Below are positions 7,563-18,119 of a stretch of 64,000 nt of DNA, one piece after another. The DNA is from Allorhizobium sonneratiae. Lineage in GTDB: Bacteria; Pseudomonadota; Alphaproteobacteria; Rhizobiales; Rhizobiaceae. The notes beneath the pieces were generated by a model. It worked only from the letters and a program-made list of their open reading frames with translations. It had not been told where the DNA came from and did not search any database. Position 1 is the first letter of the stretch. Each line of letters begins with the position of its first letter. Made by a program: the position numbers and the translations under genes. The stretch covers positions 62,001-126,000 of the forward strand of contig NZ_JAMKOJ010000007.1 in NCBI RefSeq assembly GCF_023700755.1. Reading direction: 5' to 3'.

Positions 7563-9788
7563 ATGAAACGCGAATCGTCGGATCTGTTCGGCCCGCTGGT
7601 GCAAAAGCCGGCTGCGCAAAAAACTGTGTCTGTTCTGGTGCCCTTGCCGACGCCGGGACCCTATAGTTATGCCTTGCCGGAACCGTTGCGGGCTGAACCG
7701 GGCGCTGTCGTGCAGGTGCCACTTGGCCCGCGCAAGGTGATCGGCGTGGTCTGGGACGAGGATGGCAAAAACGCAGATGCGGTGATCGACAGCCGCAAGC
7801 TTCGCCCCATCGAACAGGTCTTCGATTGTCCGCCGCTCGATCCGACCATGCGCCGGTTTATCGATTGGGTCGCTTCCTACACGCTGTCGCCGCCGGGGCT
7901 GGTGGCGCGCATGGCCTTGCGCGCACCGGCAGCGCTCGATCCCGAGCCGATGGTTGAAGGTTTGCGCTTTTGCGGCCATGTACCGGAGCGGATGACACCG
8001 GCACGGCAAAAGGCGCTGGAACTGGCCCGCGACGGTTTGAGCTGGACGCGCAGCGGGCTTGCCCATGCTGCGGGTGTCTCGCTCTCGGTGATTGACGGTC
8101 TGGTCAAGCAGGGCGTGTTTGAAACGGTGTTCCTGCCGCCGCCGCCCTTGGTTGCCGCTCCTGATCCGGATTATACGCCGCATCGGCTGGCGGGCGTGCA
8201 GCAGGAGGCCGCCGAGATACTGATCGAGGATGTGCGCCAGGGCGGTTTTTCCGTCAGTCTCATTGATGGCGTTACGGGCTCCGGCAAAACGGAGGTGTAT
8301 TTCGAGGCGATTGCCGAGACCCTGAGACAGGGACGTCAGGTGCTGATTCTTTTGCCGGAAATTGCCTTGACGACGGCATTTCTGCAGCGTTTCGAAGACC
8401 GGTTCGGCGCCAGACCGGCGGAATGGCATTCCGATCTGGCCACCCGCACCCGCGAAAAGGTCTGGCGGCAGACGGGCAGCGGCGATATCCGTGTCGTGGC
8501 AGGCGCGCGCTCGGCCCTGTTTCTGCCCTTTGCCGATCTGGGCCTGATCATCGTCGATGAGGAGCATGACCCGGCCTTCAAGCAGGAGGACCGGGTGTTC
8601 TACAATGCCCGGGACATGGCCGTGGTCCGGGCGCGTCTTGCCTCCATCCCCCTTGTGCTGGTCTCTGCAACGCCCTCGGTGGAAAGCCAGGTCAACAGTC
8701 TTGCAGGCCGTTACAAGCGCATTCATCTGCCGACCCGTTTTGCCGATGCCGCCATGCCGGACCTGCACCTCATCGATATGCGCCGACATCCGCCTGAACG
8801 CGGCGGTTTTCTCTCGCCCGTCATGTTGCGCGCCATTGGCAAGACAATTGCGCAAAAGCAGCAGGCGCTGCTGTTTCTCAATCGCCGCGGTTATGCGCCG
8901 CTGACGCTCTGCCGGGTCTGCGGCCATCGGTTTCAGTGTCCACATTGTTCAAGCTGGCTGGTGGAGCATCGGTTTCGCGGGCAAATCCAGTGTCATCAAT
9001 GCGGCTATGCTGAAACAACCCCGCATGCCTGCCCGGAATGCGGCACGCTGGACCATCTCGTTGCCTGTGGGCCCGGGGTGGAGCGCATTGCCGAGGAGGC
9101 GGAAAAGCATTTTCCCGAGGCACGCATTCTGGTGCTGTCATCCGATCTCGGTGGTGTCAAACGTCTGAGGCTGGAACTGGAAGCCATTGCCAAGGGGGAA
9201 GCGGATATCGTCATCGGCACACAGCTCGTCGCCAAAGGGCATAACTTTCCGCTGATGACGCTGGTGGGGATTGTCGATGCGGATATTGGCCTCGCGAATG
9301 GCGATCCGCGCGCGGCAGAACGGACATTTCAGCTTTTGAGCCAGGTGACAGGCCGGGCCGGGCGAACCGGCCTCAAGAGCCATGGTTTGTTGCAGACCTA
9401 TCAGCCGCAGCATCCGGTGATGCAGGCGATCGTTTCCGGGGATGCCGAGGCGTTTTACCAGCGTGAGATTGCCGAGCGTGAGCGGGCGCTTTTGCCGCCT
9501 TACGGGCGGTTGGTGTCCATCATCGTTTCGGCGGACAATCGGGCCGATGCGGAGGCCCATGCCCGGGCTTTGCGGCAGGCTGCTCCTCCAGCCAAGGGGA
9601 TTGCCATCCTTGGACCGGCGGAGGCGCCCCTGGCGCTGATCAGAGGGCGTTATCGCTTTCGGCTGCTGATCCATGGGGCAAAATCTAGCGATATGCAGGG
9701 TTTTGTCCGCGTGATGCTGGAACAGGCGCCAAAAGAACGCCGCTCCTTGCAGATACAGGTGGATGTCGATCCGCAAAGCTTCTTATAA
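7563..9788 (+). CDS. priA: Primosomal protein N' (replication restart helicase PriA)
   Basis: The start is taken at the ATG 7563 (MKRESSDLFG..., 741 residues), with an alternative ATG at 7551; the open frame extends further upstream without homology. The order is an N-terminal DNA-binding domain, then a superfamily-2 helicase with Walker A GVTGSGKTE (residue 236), DEEH (about 332) and SATPS, then a zinc module with CRVC, CPHC, CHQC and CPEC (about 449-500), then the C-terminal helicase lobe (GTQLVAKGHNF, QVTGRAGR). All eight zinc cysteines are present. PriA reloads the replisome at stalled forks. Confidence 0.95.
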   Translation: MKRESSDLFGPLVQKPAAQKTVSVLVPLPTPGPYSYALPEPLRAEPGAVVQVPLGPRKVIGVVWDEDGKNADAVIDSRKLRPIEQVFDCPPLDPTMRRFIDWVASYTLSPPGLVARMALRAPAALDPEPMVEGLRFCGHVPERMTPARQKALELARDGLSWTRSGLAHAAGVSLSVIDGLVKQGVFETVFLPPPPLVAAPDPDYTPHRLAGVQQEAAEILIEDVRQGGFSVSLIDGVTGSGKTEVYFEAIAETLRQGRQVLILLPEIALTTAFLQRFEDRFGARPAEWHSDLATRTREKVWRQTGSGDIRVVAGARSALFLPFADLGLIIVDEEHDPAFKQEDRVFYNARDMAVVRARLASIPLVLVSATPSVESQVNSLAGRYKRIHLPTRFADAAMPDLHLIDMRRHPPERGGFLSPVMLRAIGKTIAQKQQALLFLNRRGYAPLTLCRVCGHRFQCPHCSSWLVEHRFRGQIQCHQCGYAETTPHACPECGTLDHLVACGPGVERIAEEAEKHFPEARILVLSSDLGGVKRLRLELEAIAKGEADIVIGTQLVAKGHNFPLMTLVGIVDADIGLANGDPRAAERTFQLLSQVTGRAGRTGLKSHGLLQTYQPQHPVMQAIVSGDAEAFYQREIAERERALLPPYGRLVSIIVSADNRADAEAHARALRQAAPPAKGIAILGPAEAPLALIRGRYRFRLLIHGAKSSDMQGFVRVMLEQAPKERRSLQIQVDVDPQSFL

Positions 9789-9799
9789 ACCGCCATCGC

Positions 9800-9821
9800 T
9801 TCTGCCTGTTCTCAGGCAGAA
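9800..9821. other. Hairpin after priA
   Basis: TTCTGCCTG (9800-9808) pairs perfectly with CAGGCAGAA (9813-9821) across a TTCT loop, 12 bp past the priA stop. There is no T-run, so termination is uncertain. Confidence 0.4.
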
Positions 9822-9872
9822 AAGAGGACAAGAGATACAGTTGGCGGGCTGCGTACTGAACCGGGAGGTGAC

Positions 9873-10241
9873 ATGCAATTTTATTTTCCGACAGATCCTG
9901 GCGAGCAACTCGCCTATGCGGGATCGGTACTGTTGTCGCTGATTGGGCTCTTGATGATTGTCACTCCCGGGATGTTCCAGGCTTTCGTTGAAGGGCACCG
10001 TCAAGGAAAAGCCGTCTGGCGGCTTACGGGAGGCCTCATGGCAGGGGCGGGTGTCGCTGCTTTGCTGCTGGCCCAGCCGATGGTCTATCTGGCCTTGGGG
10101 CTGGCCTTGCTGGGAGGGGGGGGCGGTCTTGTCGTCTCTCTGGTTTTTGATGGTGCAAAGCCAAGGCGATGCCTGTTTCTGATCGGGGTCTTCGTTCTGG
10201 CAGCTCTGCCGCTCCTCTATGCCTTCGGTCTTGTGGACTGA
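9873..10241 (+). CDS. Small membrane protein, unknown function
   Basis: The product has 122 residues with four predicted transmembrane stretches, near residues 14-32 (GSVLLSLIGLLMIV), 48-67, 68-88 (glycine-rich, ALLGGGGGLVVSL) and 98-116. A strong GGGAGGTGAC precedes the ATG at 9873, which supports translation. It follows priA by 84 bp on the same strand. I do not recognise a named family, and no catalytic residues are apparent. Confidence 0.7.
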   Translation: MQFYFPTDPGEQLAYAGSVLLSLIGLLMIVTPGMFQAFVEGHRQGKAVWRLTGGLMAGAGVAALLLAQPMVYLALGLALLGGGGGLVVSLVFDGAKPRRCLFLIGVFVLAALPLLYAFGLVD

Positions 10242-10503
10242 CCTTGCGTCGTTGAGGAAGGCATACGTTTCCCTGACAAACTCCCATGTCTCACCGACTC
10301 TGGTGGACTGAATGGAGTTTGACATTGATGTTCCGTGCATGACGACGCCCGACCAAGATATTGCATGCATTTCTTTGGATATCGGGCCGCAGTCACCACC
10401 TCTGCTGCGGCAAGGCCATGCCTGCGCCTGGTCAAGCCTGTCTGTACATAATCAAGATTGTGTGCCCCCCCCTTTTTATGAAGGCGAGTCGGGTTTACAT
10501 ATC
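10242..10503. other. Intergenic region, no gene seen
   Basis: Nothing convincing is visible on either strand. Reading frames here lack ribosome-binding sites and are shadows of the neighbours. It presumably holds the promoter of the metallo-hydrolase gene. Confidence 0.5.
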
Positions 10504-11541
10504 ATGCTCTATGAATCCTCTGAGACGTTCGGAACAAACGGAAACCGCGTGAAGAACCCTTATTATTCAGGCCCGGTGACAGATCATTTCGACGGAACCC
10601 GTTTTTTCAATCCGGGCGGCGTGCCGCCCTTGGGTGCTGCTGATATTCTGCGCTGGAAACTGAGGGGCAAGCCTGCCCGATGGCCACGTCGGGTCAGCCT
10701 GCCGGAGGGGCCGGTCAAGGCGCCGCCTCACGTCGCCGGAGCCGATCTCAGGGTCACCATGATCGGCCATGCCTCGATGCTGATCCAGACGGACGGGCTG
10801 AATGTGCTGACCGATCCGGTGTGGTCGAGGCGCGCCAGTCCGTTTACGAGCCTTGGGCCGCGCAGGGTGATCGAGCCCGGCATACGCTTTCAGGACCTGC
10901 CGCAAATTCATGCCGTTCTGGTCACCCATAATCATTATGACCATCTCGATCTCGAGACGCTGCAGCGTCTTCAGGATGAGTTTCACCCGATCATCATCAC
11001 TCCTCTGGGCAATGAGACCCTGATCCGTCGGACCCTGTCTGCGGCCAAAATCGTCTCGCTCGACTGGGGTGAAGGTTTTTCCGAATGGGATGGCATCACC
11101 ATCACCGCTGAACCCTGCCATCACTGGTCGGCGCGCGGTGTCGGAGACCGCTGCATGGCGCTATGGGCGGCCTTTGTCCTGACCACCTCCTCAGGGTCGA
11201 TCTACCATGTTGGTGACACGGGATTTCACAACGGGATAAACTATCGCGCGGCGGCGGAAAAATATGGCGGATTCCGCCTTGCCATCCTGCCGATCGGCGC
11301 TTATCAACCGCGCTGGTTCATGCGCGGACAGCATCAGGACCCGAAGGAAGCGGTGGAAGGTTTTCGTCTCTGCCGGGCCTCTTACGCCATAGGCCACCAT
11401 TTCGGCACCTTCCGTCTGACCGATGAACCGATGGGCGAGCCGCCGGAACAGTTGCAGCAGGCGCTGATCGCAGCCGACATCGAGCCGGATCGGTTTCGTG
11501 CGCTCAACGCGGGCGAGGTTTTCGACGTTCCGCAACCATGA
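10504..11541 (+). CDS. MBL-fold metallo-hydrolase, NAPE-PLD-like
   Basis: This beta-lactamase-fold hydrolase has the di-metal signature THNHYDHLD near residue 140, preceded by GHASMLIQTDGLNVLTDP and followed by HHWSARG and YHVGDTGFH. These features match the NAPE-hydrolysing phospholipase D-like (UlaG/RomA-type) branch, often annotated as outer membrane protein RomA. The natural substrate in bacteria is unknown. Two starts are possible: ATG 10504 (345 residues) or GTG 10549, which begins VKNPYYSGP where homologues start and has GGAAA 6 nt upstream. Confidence 0.85.
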   Translation: MLYESSETFGTNGNRVKNPYYSGPVTDHFDGTRFFNPGGVPPLGAADILRWKLRGKPARWPRRVSLPEGPVKAPPHVAGADLRVTMIGHASMLIQTDGLNVLTDPVWSRRASPFTSLGPRRVIEPGIRFQDLPQIHAVLVTHNHYDHLDLETLQRLQDEFHPIIITPLGNETLIRRTLSAAKIVSLDWGEGFSEWDGITITAEPCHHWSARGVGDRCMALWAAFVLTTSSGSIYHVGDTGFHNGINYRAAAEKYGGFRLAILPIGAYQPRWFMRGQHQDPKEAVEGFRLCRASYAIGHHFGTFRLTDEPMGEPPEQLQQALIAADIEPDRFRALNAGEVFDVPQP

Positions 11542-11625
11542 TAGGTTAGGCGAAGAAGATTTCGCATCGGTCGAATGCGCAGGCGGACGTCCGGCAAAGA
11601 CACAGCAAACGGGATCGTGAAACAT

Positions 11626-12537
11626 ATGGACAGCAGGGTCGATTTTGCGCGGATGAACGGGCTTGGCAACAAGATCCTCGTCGTCGATATGCGCGGGCGG
11701 ACCGACAGGGTGACGCCTGAGGCCGCCATTGCTCTTGCGGCCGATCCGGCCACCCGTTTTGACCAGATCATGGCGATCCACGATCCGAGACACCCTGCCA
11801 CCTTCGCCTATATCGACATCATCAATTGCGATGGCACGCTGGCCCAGGCCTGCGGCAACGGCACACGCTGTGTCGTGCAGGCGCTGGCGGCAGAAACCGG
11901 GCAGAAGGCCTTCACCTTTCAGACCATGGCCGGAATTCTCAATGCCATCGAGCATGAGGACGGCACGATTTCCGTCGATATGGGACAGCCAGTCTTCGAG
12001 TGGAACCGCATCCCGCTTGCCGAGGAATTTCACGACACAGCCCGTATCGAATTGCAGATCGGGCCGATCGATCAGCCGGTGCTGCATTCACCCTCGACCA
12101 TGTCCATGGGCAATCCCCATGCCGTCTTCTGGGTCGATCGCGACCCGATGACCTATGATCTCGAACGCTTCGGTCCGCTTCTGGAAAACCATCCGATATT
12201 TCCTGAAAAGGCCAATATCACCCTTGCCCAGGTGATCTCGAACACCGAAATGGTGACGCGCACCTGGGAGCGCGGTGCGGGGCTGACGCTGGCCTGTGGT
12301 TCTGCCGCCTGCGCCGCTGCCGTTTCCGGTGCGCGCACCGGGCGCACGGGGCGCAAGGTTGCCGTCACCGTCGCCTCCAGCCCGAACCGGCAGGCGCTCA
12401 CCATCGATTGGCGCGAAAGCGACAACAAGGTGGTCATGACGGGCCCCGCCGAATGGGAATGGGCGGGCCGGCTTGATCCGGCAAGCGGTGCATGGGAGCG
12501 GCTCGACGATCCGGCAAACGGAGCAGCGGCCTCGTGA
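11626..12537 (+). CDS. dapF: Diaminopimelate epimerase
   Basis: DapF interconverts LL- and meso-diaminopimelate for lysine and peptidoglycan. The ATG at 11626 ([16 protein letters not shown]) gives 303 residues; the longer frame adds 17 unsupported ones. Both active-site cysteines are in place, C76 in ACGNGTRC and C224 in [10 protein letters not shown]. The second motif has Ala where most DapF proteins have Gly (ACGSG), and a Leu where GET is usual. Its stop overlaps the GTG start of mtaB (GTGA), so the two are coupled. Confidence 0.93.
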   Translation: MDSRVDFARMNGLGNKILVVDMRGRTDRVTPEAAIALAADPATRFDQIMAIHDPRHPATFAYIDIINCDGTLAQACGNGTRCVVQALAAETGQKAFTFQTMAGILNAIEHEDGTISVDMGQPVFEWNRIPLAEEFHDTARIELQIGPIDQPVLHSPSTMSMGNPHAVFWVDRDPMTYDLERFGPLLENHPIFPEKANITLAQVISNTEMVTRTWERGAGLTLACGSAACAAAVSGARTGRTGRKVAVTVASSPNRQALTIDWRESDNKVVMTGPAEWEWAGRLDPASGAWERLDDPANGAAAS

Positions 12538-13832
12538 CCAGTTCGGATCGGGAGCGGAACGCCATAATCGAGGTCATCACCTTTGGCTGTCGCCTCAACA
12601 CCTATGAATCGGAAGTGATGAAGGCCGAAGCCGCCAAGGCCGGTCTGGAAAACGCCATTCTGGTCAATACCTGCGCCGTCACCTCCGAGGCGGTGCGCCA
12701 GGCACGCCAGGCCATTCGCCGTGCGCGGCGGGAAAATCCGCAAGCGCGCATCATCGTGACCGGCTGCGCCGCCCAGACCGACGCCGCAGGCTTTGCCAAC
12801 ATGGCCGAAGTCGACGCCGTTCTCGGCAATGAGGAAAAGCTCAAGGCAGAACATTACCGGCATCTGCCGGATTTCGGTGTTGCGGCGGAAGAAAAGATCC
12901 TCGTCAACGACATCATGAGCGTCACCGAAACCGCGCCACAGATGGTCAGCCATATCGATGGCCATGTGCGCGGCTTTTTGCAGGTGCAGAATGGCTGCGA
13001 TCATCGCTGCACCTTCTGTATCATCCCCTTCGGGCGTGGCAATTCCCGCTCGGTGCCGATGGGGTCGGTGATCGAACAGGCCCGAAAACTCGCTGAAAGC
13101 GGCTACCGCGAAGTGGTGCTGACCGGGGTGGATGCGACGAGTTATGGCGCCGACCTGCCCGGCCAGCCGACGCTGGGGCTTCTGGCCAAGACCCTGCTGA
13201 AGCAGGTGCCGGAAATCCTGCGGCTGAGGCTCTCCTCCATCGACAGCATCGAGGCCGACACACATCTTTTCGATCTGATCGCTGAAGAACCGCGCTTCAT
13301 GCCGCATCTGCATCTGTCGCTGCAACATGGCGACGACATGATCCTGAAGCGGATGAAGCGTCGCCACAGCCATGCCGATGCGCTGGCTTTTGCCCGGCAG
13401 GTGCGGGAGCTGCGCCCTGGATTCAGCTTCGGTGCCGATATGATCGCCGGCTTTCCGACGGAAACGGAAGACATGGCGGAAAATTCTGCAAGGCTGGCGG
13501 AAGAGATCGGCCTTGCCCATCTGCATGTCTTCCCCTATAGCCCGCGCCCCGGCACGCCTGCGGCGCGCATGCCGCAACTGGACAGGGGACTTGTGAAAGC
13601 CCGCGCCGCCCGCTTGCGCATCGTGGCCGAAAGCTTACATAAGGCCCATCTGCAAAGGCTGGTCGGTACAAGGCAGAAGCTGCTGGTCGAGCGCAATGAA
13701 ATGGCGCATACGGAAGACTTCACCCTCGTTGCCGCGCCGGGCCTTGCCCCCGGCATGCTTGCCGAGGTCACCATTGCCGGCCACAATGACCGGCACCTGA
13801 ATTTTGAACCGGCAGCGCATGTCGCCGCCTGA
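12534..13832 (+). CDS. mtaB: tRNA (N6-threonylcarbamoyladenosine(37)-C2)-methylthiotransferase MtaB
   Basis: MtaB converts t6A37 to ms2t6A37 in tRNAs. The order is an N-terminal MTTase domain with cysteines in FGCRLN, NTCAV and TGCAAQ, then a radical-SAM core with CDHRCTFC (C155, C159, C162), then a short TRAM-like tail. The start is the GTG at 12534, overlapping the dapF stop by 4 nt, giving 432 residues. It is distinguished from MiaB by the short N-terminal region and the DHRCTFCI context. ftsY follows 17 nt downstream. Confidence 0.93.
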   Translation: MTSSDRERNAIIEVITFGCRLNTYESEVMKAEAAKAGLENAILVNTCAVTSEAVRQARQAIRRARRENPQARIIVTGCAAQTDAAGFANMAEVDAVLGNEEKLKAEHYRHLPDFGVAAEEKILVNDIMSVTETAPQMVSHIDGHVRGFLQVQNGCDHRCTFCIIPFGRGNSRSVPMGSVIEQARKLAESGYREVVLTGVDATSYGADLPGQPTLGLLAKTLLKQVPEILRLRLSSIDSIEADTHLFDLIAEEPRFMPHLHLSLQHGDDMILKRMKRRHSHADALAFARQVRELRPGFSFGADMIAGFPTETEDMAENSARLAEEIGLAHLHVFPYSPRPGTPAARMPQLDRGLVKARAARLRIVAESLHKAHLQRLVGTRQKLLVERNEMAHTEDFTLVAAPGLAPGMLAEVTIAGHNDRHLNFEPAAHVAA

Positions 13833-13849
13833 GACGATAAAGAAGACCC

Positions 13850-15238
13850 ATGGCGCTCGGTTTCATCAAGAAAGTCTTTACCTTCGGCAAGGACGCCGCG
13901 AAAGACGGTGCACAAGACGCAAAGCCGGAGCCGCTCGAGGTCGCCGAACATCCTGTCGAGCCGGTCATCGAGACGCCGGTGGATCTGCCGCTTGCCGAAG
14001 ACCCGGTTCTGCCGGAAGAGATGGAAACGGCAGGCGGCCCCGCCGATGACCTGACGTCGGAGACGGAACAGGAAGAGGCAATTGCCACCCCGCAACGGCA
14101 AGAGACTGAAGACGATCCTGCTGCCGCCGCCGAGGCCCAAGCCGTTGACCAACATGGCTTGGACGACACTTTGCCCAGCCCTGAGCCAGAAACATCTGTC
14201 GCGGGCGAAGACGATGGTGAGACGCAGAACGCCGAAGCGCAAAAGAGCGACATTGCCTTGCCGAAGGGCTTTGCCACCAACCTGCCGGTTGCAGATGAAA
14301 CACCGCAGGCGCAGCCGAAACTCTCCTGGTTCCAGCGTCTCAAGGCCGGGCTTTTTCGCACATCCACGCAGCTGAGCGGACAGATTTCGGCGCTGTTTAC
14401 CAAGCGCAAGCTGGATGAAGACACGCTGGAAGAGCTGGAAGACCTGCTCATCCAGGCCGATCTCGGGGTCGAGACCGCCATGCGCGTCACCGATGCACTC
14501 TCCTCCGAGCGCTATGGCAAGGATGTCAGCGGTGATGATGTGGCCCGCATCATGGCGGGGGAAATCACCAAGGTGCTGAAGCCGGTGGCCAAACCTTTGG
14601 CGCTCGATCTCAATCACAAGCCGCATGTCATTCTGGTGGTCGGTGTCAACGGCACCGGCAAGACCACCACCATCGGCAAGCTTGCGGCAAAACTCTCCGG
14701 CGCGGGCCTCAAGGTGATGCTGGCGGCGGGCGACACTTTCCGTGCCGCCGCCATCGAGCAGCTGAAAATCTGGGCGGATCGCACCGGCTCCACCTTTATC
14801 GGGACAAAACTTGGTGCCGACGCCGCAGGTCTTGCCTATGACGCTTTCGAGAAGGCAAAGGCGGAAAAATCCGATGTGCTGATCATCGATACCGCCGGTC
14901 GCCTGCAAAACAAGACCGAGTTGATGGCGGAGCTGGAAAAGATTGTCCGTGTGCTGGCCAAGCTCGATCCCGATGCGCCGCACACCGTGCTGCAAACACT
15001 CGACGCCACCACCGGCCAGAACGCCCTGCAACAGGTGGAGATTTTCCGCAATATCGCAGGTGTGAACGGGTTGGTGATGACCAAGCTCGACGGAACGGCC
15101 CGCGGTGGTATTCTGGTGGCGATTGCCGCCAAACACAGATTGCCGGTCTATTTCATCGGTGTCGGCGAAGGCATTGACGATCTCGAACCCTTCGAGGCCG
15201 AGGATTTTGCCCGTGCCATTGCCGGTGTCGCCCCCTGA
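13850..15238 (+). CDS. ftsY: Signal recognition particle receptor FtsY
   Basis: FtsY is the membrane-associated GTPase receptor for Ffh. The 462 residues comprise an acidic, Glu/Asp/Pro-rich N-terminal region of about 150 residues (membrane association), then the N domain ([19 protein letters not shown]), then the G domain with [10 protein letters not shown] (near 265), DTAGR (about 346), [10 protein letters not shown] (about 411) and the C-terminal [12 protein letters not shown]. The ATG at 13850 follows AAAGAAGACCC. The gene probably shares a transcript with dapF-mtaB and the septation protein gene. Confidence 0.95.
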   Translation: MALGFIKKVFTFGKDAAKDGAQDAKPEPLEVAEHPVEPVIETPVDLPLAEDPVLPEEMETAGGPADDLTSETEQEEAIATPQRQETEDDPAAAAEAQAVDQHGLDDTLPSPEPETSVAGEDDGETQNAEAQKSDIALPKGFATNLPVADETPQAQPKLSWFQRLKAGLFRTSTQLSGQISALFTKRKLDEDTLEELEDLLIQADLGVETAMRVTDALSSERYGKDVSGDDVARIMAGEITKVLKPVAKPLALDLNHKPHVILVVGVNGTGKTTTIGKLAAKLSGAGLKVMLAAGDTFRAAAIEQLKIWADRTGSTFIGTKLGADAAGLAYDAFEKAKAEKSDVLIIDTAGRLQNKTELMAELEKIVRVLAKLDPDAPHTVLQTLDATTGQNALQQVEIFRNIAGVNGLVMTKLDGTARGGILVAIAAKHRLPVYFIGVGEGIDDLEPFEAEDFARAIAGVAP

Positions 15239-15294
15239 ACCCGGCTTTGCCCGTGAAACCGGCACTGTCAGTAATAACCTTTGACGATGGTAGG

Positions 15295-15948
15295 ATGATG
15301 AACCAGCACCACCTCAGCCCAAATCCCAGCGAAACGGAAAAGCACAACCCGCTGCTCAAGCTGGCGCTGGAGCTTGGGCCGCTGATGGTGTTTTTCTTCG
15401 GCAACACCAAGGCCGAGTGGCTGGCGGCGAAATTTCCGGCACTCTCTGCAATCGGCGGACCGCTCTTCATCGCTACGGCCCTGTTCATGGCGGCAACGGT
15501 TCTGGCGCTGATCGTCTCGAAAATCGTCTTCAAGCACCTGCCGATCATGCCCTTCGTCTCCGGCGTCGTCGTCTTGATTTTCGGCTCGTTGTCGATCTGG
15601 CTGCAGGACGAAACCTTCATCAAGATGAAGCCGACCATCGTCAATGCGCTGTTCGGCGTGGTGCTGCTCGGCGGGCTTGCCTTTGGCCGTTCTCTGCTTG
15701 GTTATGTGTTCAATGCCGCTTTCCAGCTCGATGACGAGGGCTGGAAAAAACTGACCCTGCGCTGGGGCCTGTTCTTCCTGTTTCTCGCCGTGCTGAACGA
15801 GGCCGTCTGGCGCAATTTTTCCGATACGGTCTGGGTGAATTTCAAGGTCTGGGGCACAATGCCGATCACCATTGCCTTCACGCTCGCCCAGATGCCGCTG
15901 ATCATGAAGCACTCGCTGGATAACAAGGCAAAGGAGGGCCAGAAGTGA
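15295..15948 (+). CDS. Inner-membrane septation protein A (YciB/IspZ family)
   Basis: The 217-residue protein begins at the paired ATGs 15295/15298 after GGTAGG. It has five hydrophobic segments and the family marks [13 protein letters not shown] near the N-terminus, [29 protein letters not shown] in pieces, and NEAVWR...WVNFKVWG in the C-terminal half. YciB-type proteins are linked to cell-envelope integrity and intracellular septation. Its stop overlaps the GTG of the DUF2585 gene. Confidence 0.9.
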   Translation: MMNQHHLSPNPSETEKHNPLLKLALELGPLMVFFFGNTKAEWLAAKFPALSAIGGPLFIATALFMAATVLALIVSKIVFKHLPIMPFVSGVVVLIFGSLSIWLQDETFIKMKPTIVNALFGVVLLGGLAFGRSLLGYVFNAAFQLDDEGWKKLTLRWGLFFLFLAVLNEAVWRNFSDTVWVNFKVWGTMPITIAFTLAQMPLIMKHSLDNKAKEGQK

Positions 15949-16535
15949 CGGCACAGGTGAAAAAGCCGCACAATACGCAGGCTCTTTCTTTCTGGCTGAT
16001 CGTTCCTCTTATCATTCTCATCGCCCAGGTGGTGAGCGAACATGCCATGGGTCGCATCTGGATCTGCGCCTGCGGCTATGTCAAACTGTTCGAGCCCGGC
16101 GTCAACACGCCGGGAAATTCCCAGCATATCGCCGACTGGTATACGCCCTCTCATATCATTCACGGTTTTCTCTTCTACGGTCTTGGCTGGCTCGTGCTGC
16201 GCAGGGGCACATTCGGCCAGCGGCTGACGCTTGCCACCCTGATCGAAAGCCTCTGGGAAATTCTGGAAAATTCACCGATCATCATCGACCGTTATCGCGC
16301 CACCACCATGGCGGTCGGCTATGCCGGAGACAGCATTCTGAACTCGGCCATGGATACGCTGTTCATGGCGGCAGGTTTCCTCTTCGCCGCCCGCGCGCCG
16401 GTCTGGCTGACGGTTGCTATCGCCGTGTTTTTCGAGCTTTTGACCGGCTACCTCATCCGCGACAACCTGACCCTCAATGTGCTGATGCTGGTCTGGCCGG
16501 TGGAGGCAATCAAGGCGTGGCAGGGGGCGCTTTAA
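15945..16535 (+). CDS. DUF2585 family membrane protein (UPF0314)
   Basis: The 196-residue polytopic protein has four or five hydrophobic stretches (residues 15-33, 70-87, 129-150, 152-172). The conserved block around residues 98-130 ([18 protein letters not shown], then [10 protein letters not shown]) is typical of DUF2585, a family found mostly in alphaproteobacteria and without assigned function. The GTG start at 15945 overlaps the preceding stop by 4 nt. The 3' end overlaps the convergent ccmG gene by 26 bp. Confidence 0.85.
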   Translation: MTAQVKKPHNTQALSFWLIVPLIILIAQVVSEHAMGRIWICACGYVKLFEPGVNTPGNSQHIADWYTPSHIIHGFLFYGLGWLVLRRGTFGQRLTLATLIESLWEILENSPIIIDRYRATTMAVGYAGDSILNSAMDTLFMAAGFLFAARAPVWLTVAIAVFFELLTGYLIRDNLTLNVLMLVWPVEAIKAWQGAL

Positions 16536-17142
16536 CGGCTTTGTCCGGTTGAGCTGCCCCTTGATGCGCAAGTGCCTTTTCAATCGCCGGATAAAGCCCC
16601 TGCTCCACGGATTGGGCATCGAACGGCCCGACGCGCTTGTAAAGGATCGTGCCGTCAGGGGCGATCAGATAGCTTTCCGGCACGCCATAGACCCCCCAGT
16701 CGATGACCGCACGCCCCTGCGGATCGATGCCGATCGCCTTGTAGGGATTGCCGAGATCGCCAAGGAATCTCAGGGCATTGTCGCTCCTGTCCTTGTAATT
16801 GATGCCGACAATGGTCAGGCGCGGGTCCTTGCTCAGTTGCAGAAGAACGGGATGTTCATCCCGGCAGGGCACGCACCAGGAGGCAAAGACATTGACCAGC
16901 GCCAGCCTGCCGGAAATCGCAGCCGTGGTCAGCGCCGGAACATGCGCACCCGGCAGGGCTGGTAGATCGAGCGCCGGGGCTTTTTTACCGATCAGGGCAG
17001 AGGGAATTTCGCTGGCGCTCACACCCTCCACATCCTGCTCATAGAGCATTTTCCCGGCAATACCGGCAAAACCGGCAAAAACCGCAAGCGGAATGGCCGC
17101 CATGATAAAGCGGGAAAATGTCGGTCGGGTTTTTTCGCTCAC
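16510..17142 (-). CDS. ccmG: Thiol:disulfide interchange protein CcmG (DsbE)
   Basis: CcmG is a membrane-anchored periplasmic thioredoxin that reduces apocytochrome c before heme attachment. The 210 residues have an N-terminal anchor (12-33) and a thioredoxin fold with WCVPC (C90, C93). The family acidic/Pro features YGVPESYLI and [10 protein letters not shown] follow. The start is a GTG at 17142 that overlaps the ccmD stop by 4 nt. A Lys/Pro-rich tail at the C-terminus is coded in the 26-bp overlap with DUF2585. Confidence 0.93.
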   Translation of the reverse strand: MSEKTRPTFSRFIMAAIPLAVFAGFAGIAGKMLYEQDVEGVSASEIPSALIGKKAPALDLPALPGAHVPALTTAAISGRLALVNVFASWCVPCRDEHPVLLQLSKDPRLTIVGINYKDRSDNALRFLGDLGNPYKAIGIDPQGRAVIDWGVYGVPESYLIAPDGTILYKRVGPFDAQSVEQGLYPAIEKALAHQGAAQPDKAVKAPPATP

Positions 17143-17312
17143 CGCTCCAACTCCTGCGGCGGGCGGGCGGAACGGCGGCCATGACCGGCCTTTTCCAGCG
17201 CCGCCAGCTGTTTTTGCCGGATGCGGCCTTCAATCCAGATCCAGACAATGGTCACGATGATGGCGACAGCCGTCACGCCATAGGCGGTGTCAATATAAAA
17301 GGCATATTTCAT
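17139..17312 (-). CDS. ccmD: Heme exporter protein CcmD
   Basis: This 57-residue protein starts MKYAFYIDTAYGVTA and has one transmembrane helix (about residues 10-28, VTAVAIIVTIVWIWI) followed by a basic, cytoplasmic tail (RIRQKQ, GHGRRSARPP). CcmD stabilises CcmE release from the CcmABC heme-transfer complex. Its ATG at 17312 overlaps the ccmC stop (ATGA) and its stop overlaps the ccmG GTG, so the C-D-G genes are tightly coupled. Confidence 0.92.
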   Translation of the reverse strand: MKYAFYIDTAYGVTAVAIIVTIVWIWIEGRIRQKQLAALEKAGHGRRSARPPQELER

Positions 17313-18079
17313 TCCGCCTGCTCCCGCGCCGCCAGACGTGCAGCCATGCGGCGCTGGGCGATGATGCGTCTGCGCCAGATTTCATTGCGCATGGCCAGAA
17401 GATGCAGCGTGAAGAACAGCGCGGTAAAGGCCAAGGCCATGATCATCAACGGCCTGAGGAATTCCGGAGCAATCGTCGGTCCGCCCATGCGAAAGACGCT
17501 TTCCGGCTGATGCAGCGTGTTCCACCAGTCCACCGAGAATTTGATGATCGGAATATTGACGAAGCCGACCAGAATGAGAACCGCACTGACACGTGCTGCC
17601 CGCGCAGGATCGTCCATGGCGCGGTTGAGCGCAATCAGTCCGAGATACATCAGAAACAGGATGAAGACCGAGGTCAGCCGCGCATCGCCCCAGGCCCACC
17701 ATGTGCCCCACATTGGCCTGCCCCAGAAAGAGCCGGTGACCAGCGCGGTGAAAGTGAAGACCGCCCCCAGCGGCGCTGCTGCGCGGTGGCTGACATCGGC
17801 CAGCGGATGGCGCCAGACCAGAGTGCCGATGGCCGACAGCGCCATGATCGTATAGCACATCATGGCAAGCCAGGCGGAAGGCACATGGATATACATGATC
17901 CGGACCGTATCGCCCTGCTGATAATCCGGCTCCGATGTCAGGCTGTAATAGAGGCCGATGACAAAAAGAACGGCGGTCAAAGCCGCCATCCACGGCACGA
18001 TACGGGCAACCAGCGCCAGAAACCGGGTGGGATTGGCGAGATCGCTGATTTTGGAGATCGCAAGGCTCTGTTCGCTCAT
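17309..18079 (-). CDS. ccmC: Heme ABC transporter permease CcmC
   Basis: CcmC loads heme onto CcmE. The 256 residues form six transmembrane segments. The tryptophan-rich heme-handling motif WGTWWAWGD lies at 124-132, and the two external heme-ligand histidines sit in YIHVP (H65) and TLHQPES. An Arg-rich C-terminal tail follows the last helix. The gene is separated from ccmB by 235 bp that contain a double-hairpin repeat, and is coupled to ccmD. Confidence 0.95.
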   Translation of the reverse strand: MSEQSLAISKISDLANPTRFLALVARIVPWMAALTAVLFVIGLYYSLTSEPDYQQGDTVRIMYIHVPSAWLAMMCYTIMALSAIGTLVWRHPLADVSHRAAAPLGAVFTFTALVTGSFWGRPMWGTWWAWGDARLTSVFILFLMYLGLIALNRAMDDPARAARVSAVLILVGFVNIPIIKFSVDWWNTLHQPESVFRMGGPTIAPEFLRPLMIMALAFTALFFTLHLLAMRNEIWRRRIIAQRRMAARLAAREQAE

Positions 18080-18119
18080 GCTGCCTTTTACCGTTATTCG
18101 GCCTCAGCCGCAATTCATG

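Noticed and set aside
9783..10370. Long minus-strand frame opposite the small membrane protein
   Set aside because: Pro/Gln/Arg-rich antisense shadow. The plus-strand frame has a strong ribosome-binding site and a membrane pattern.
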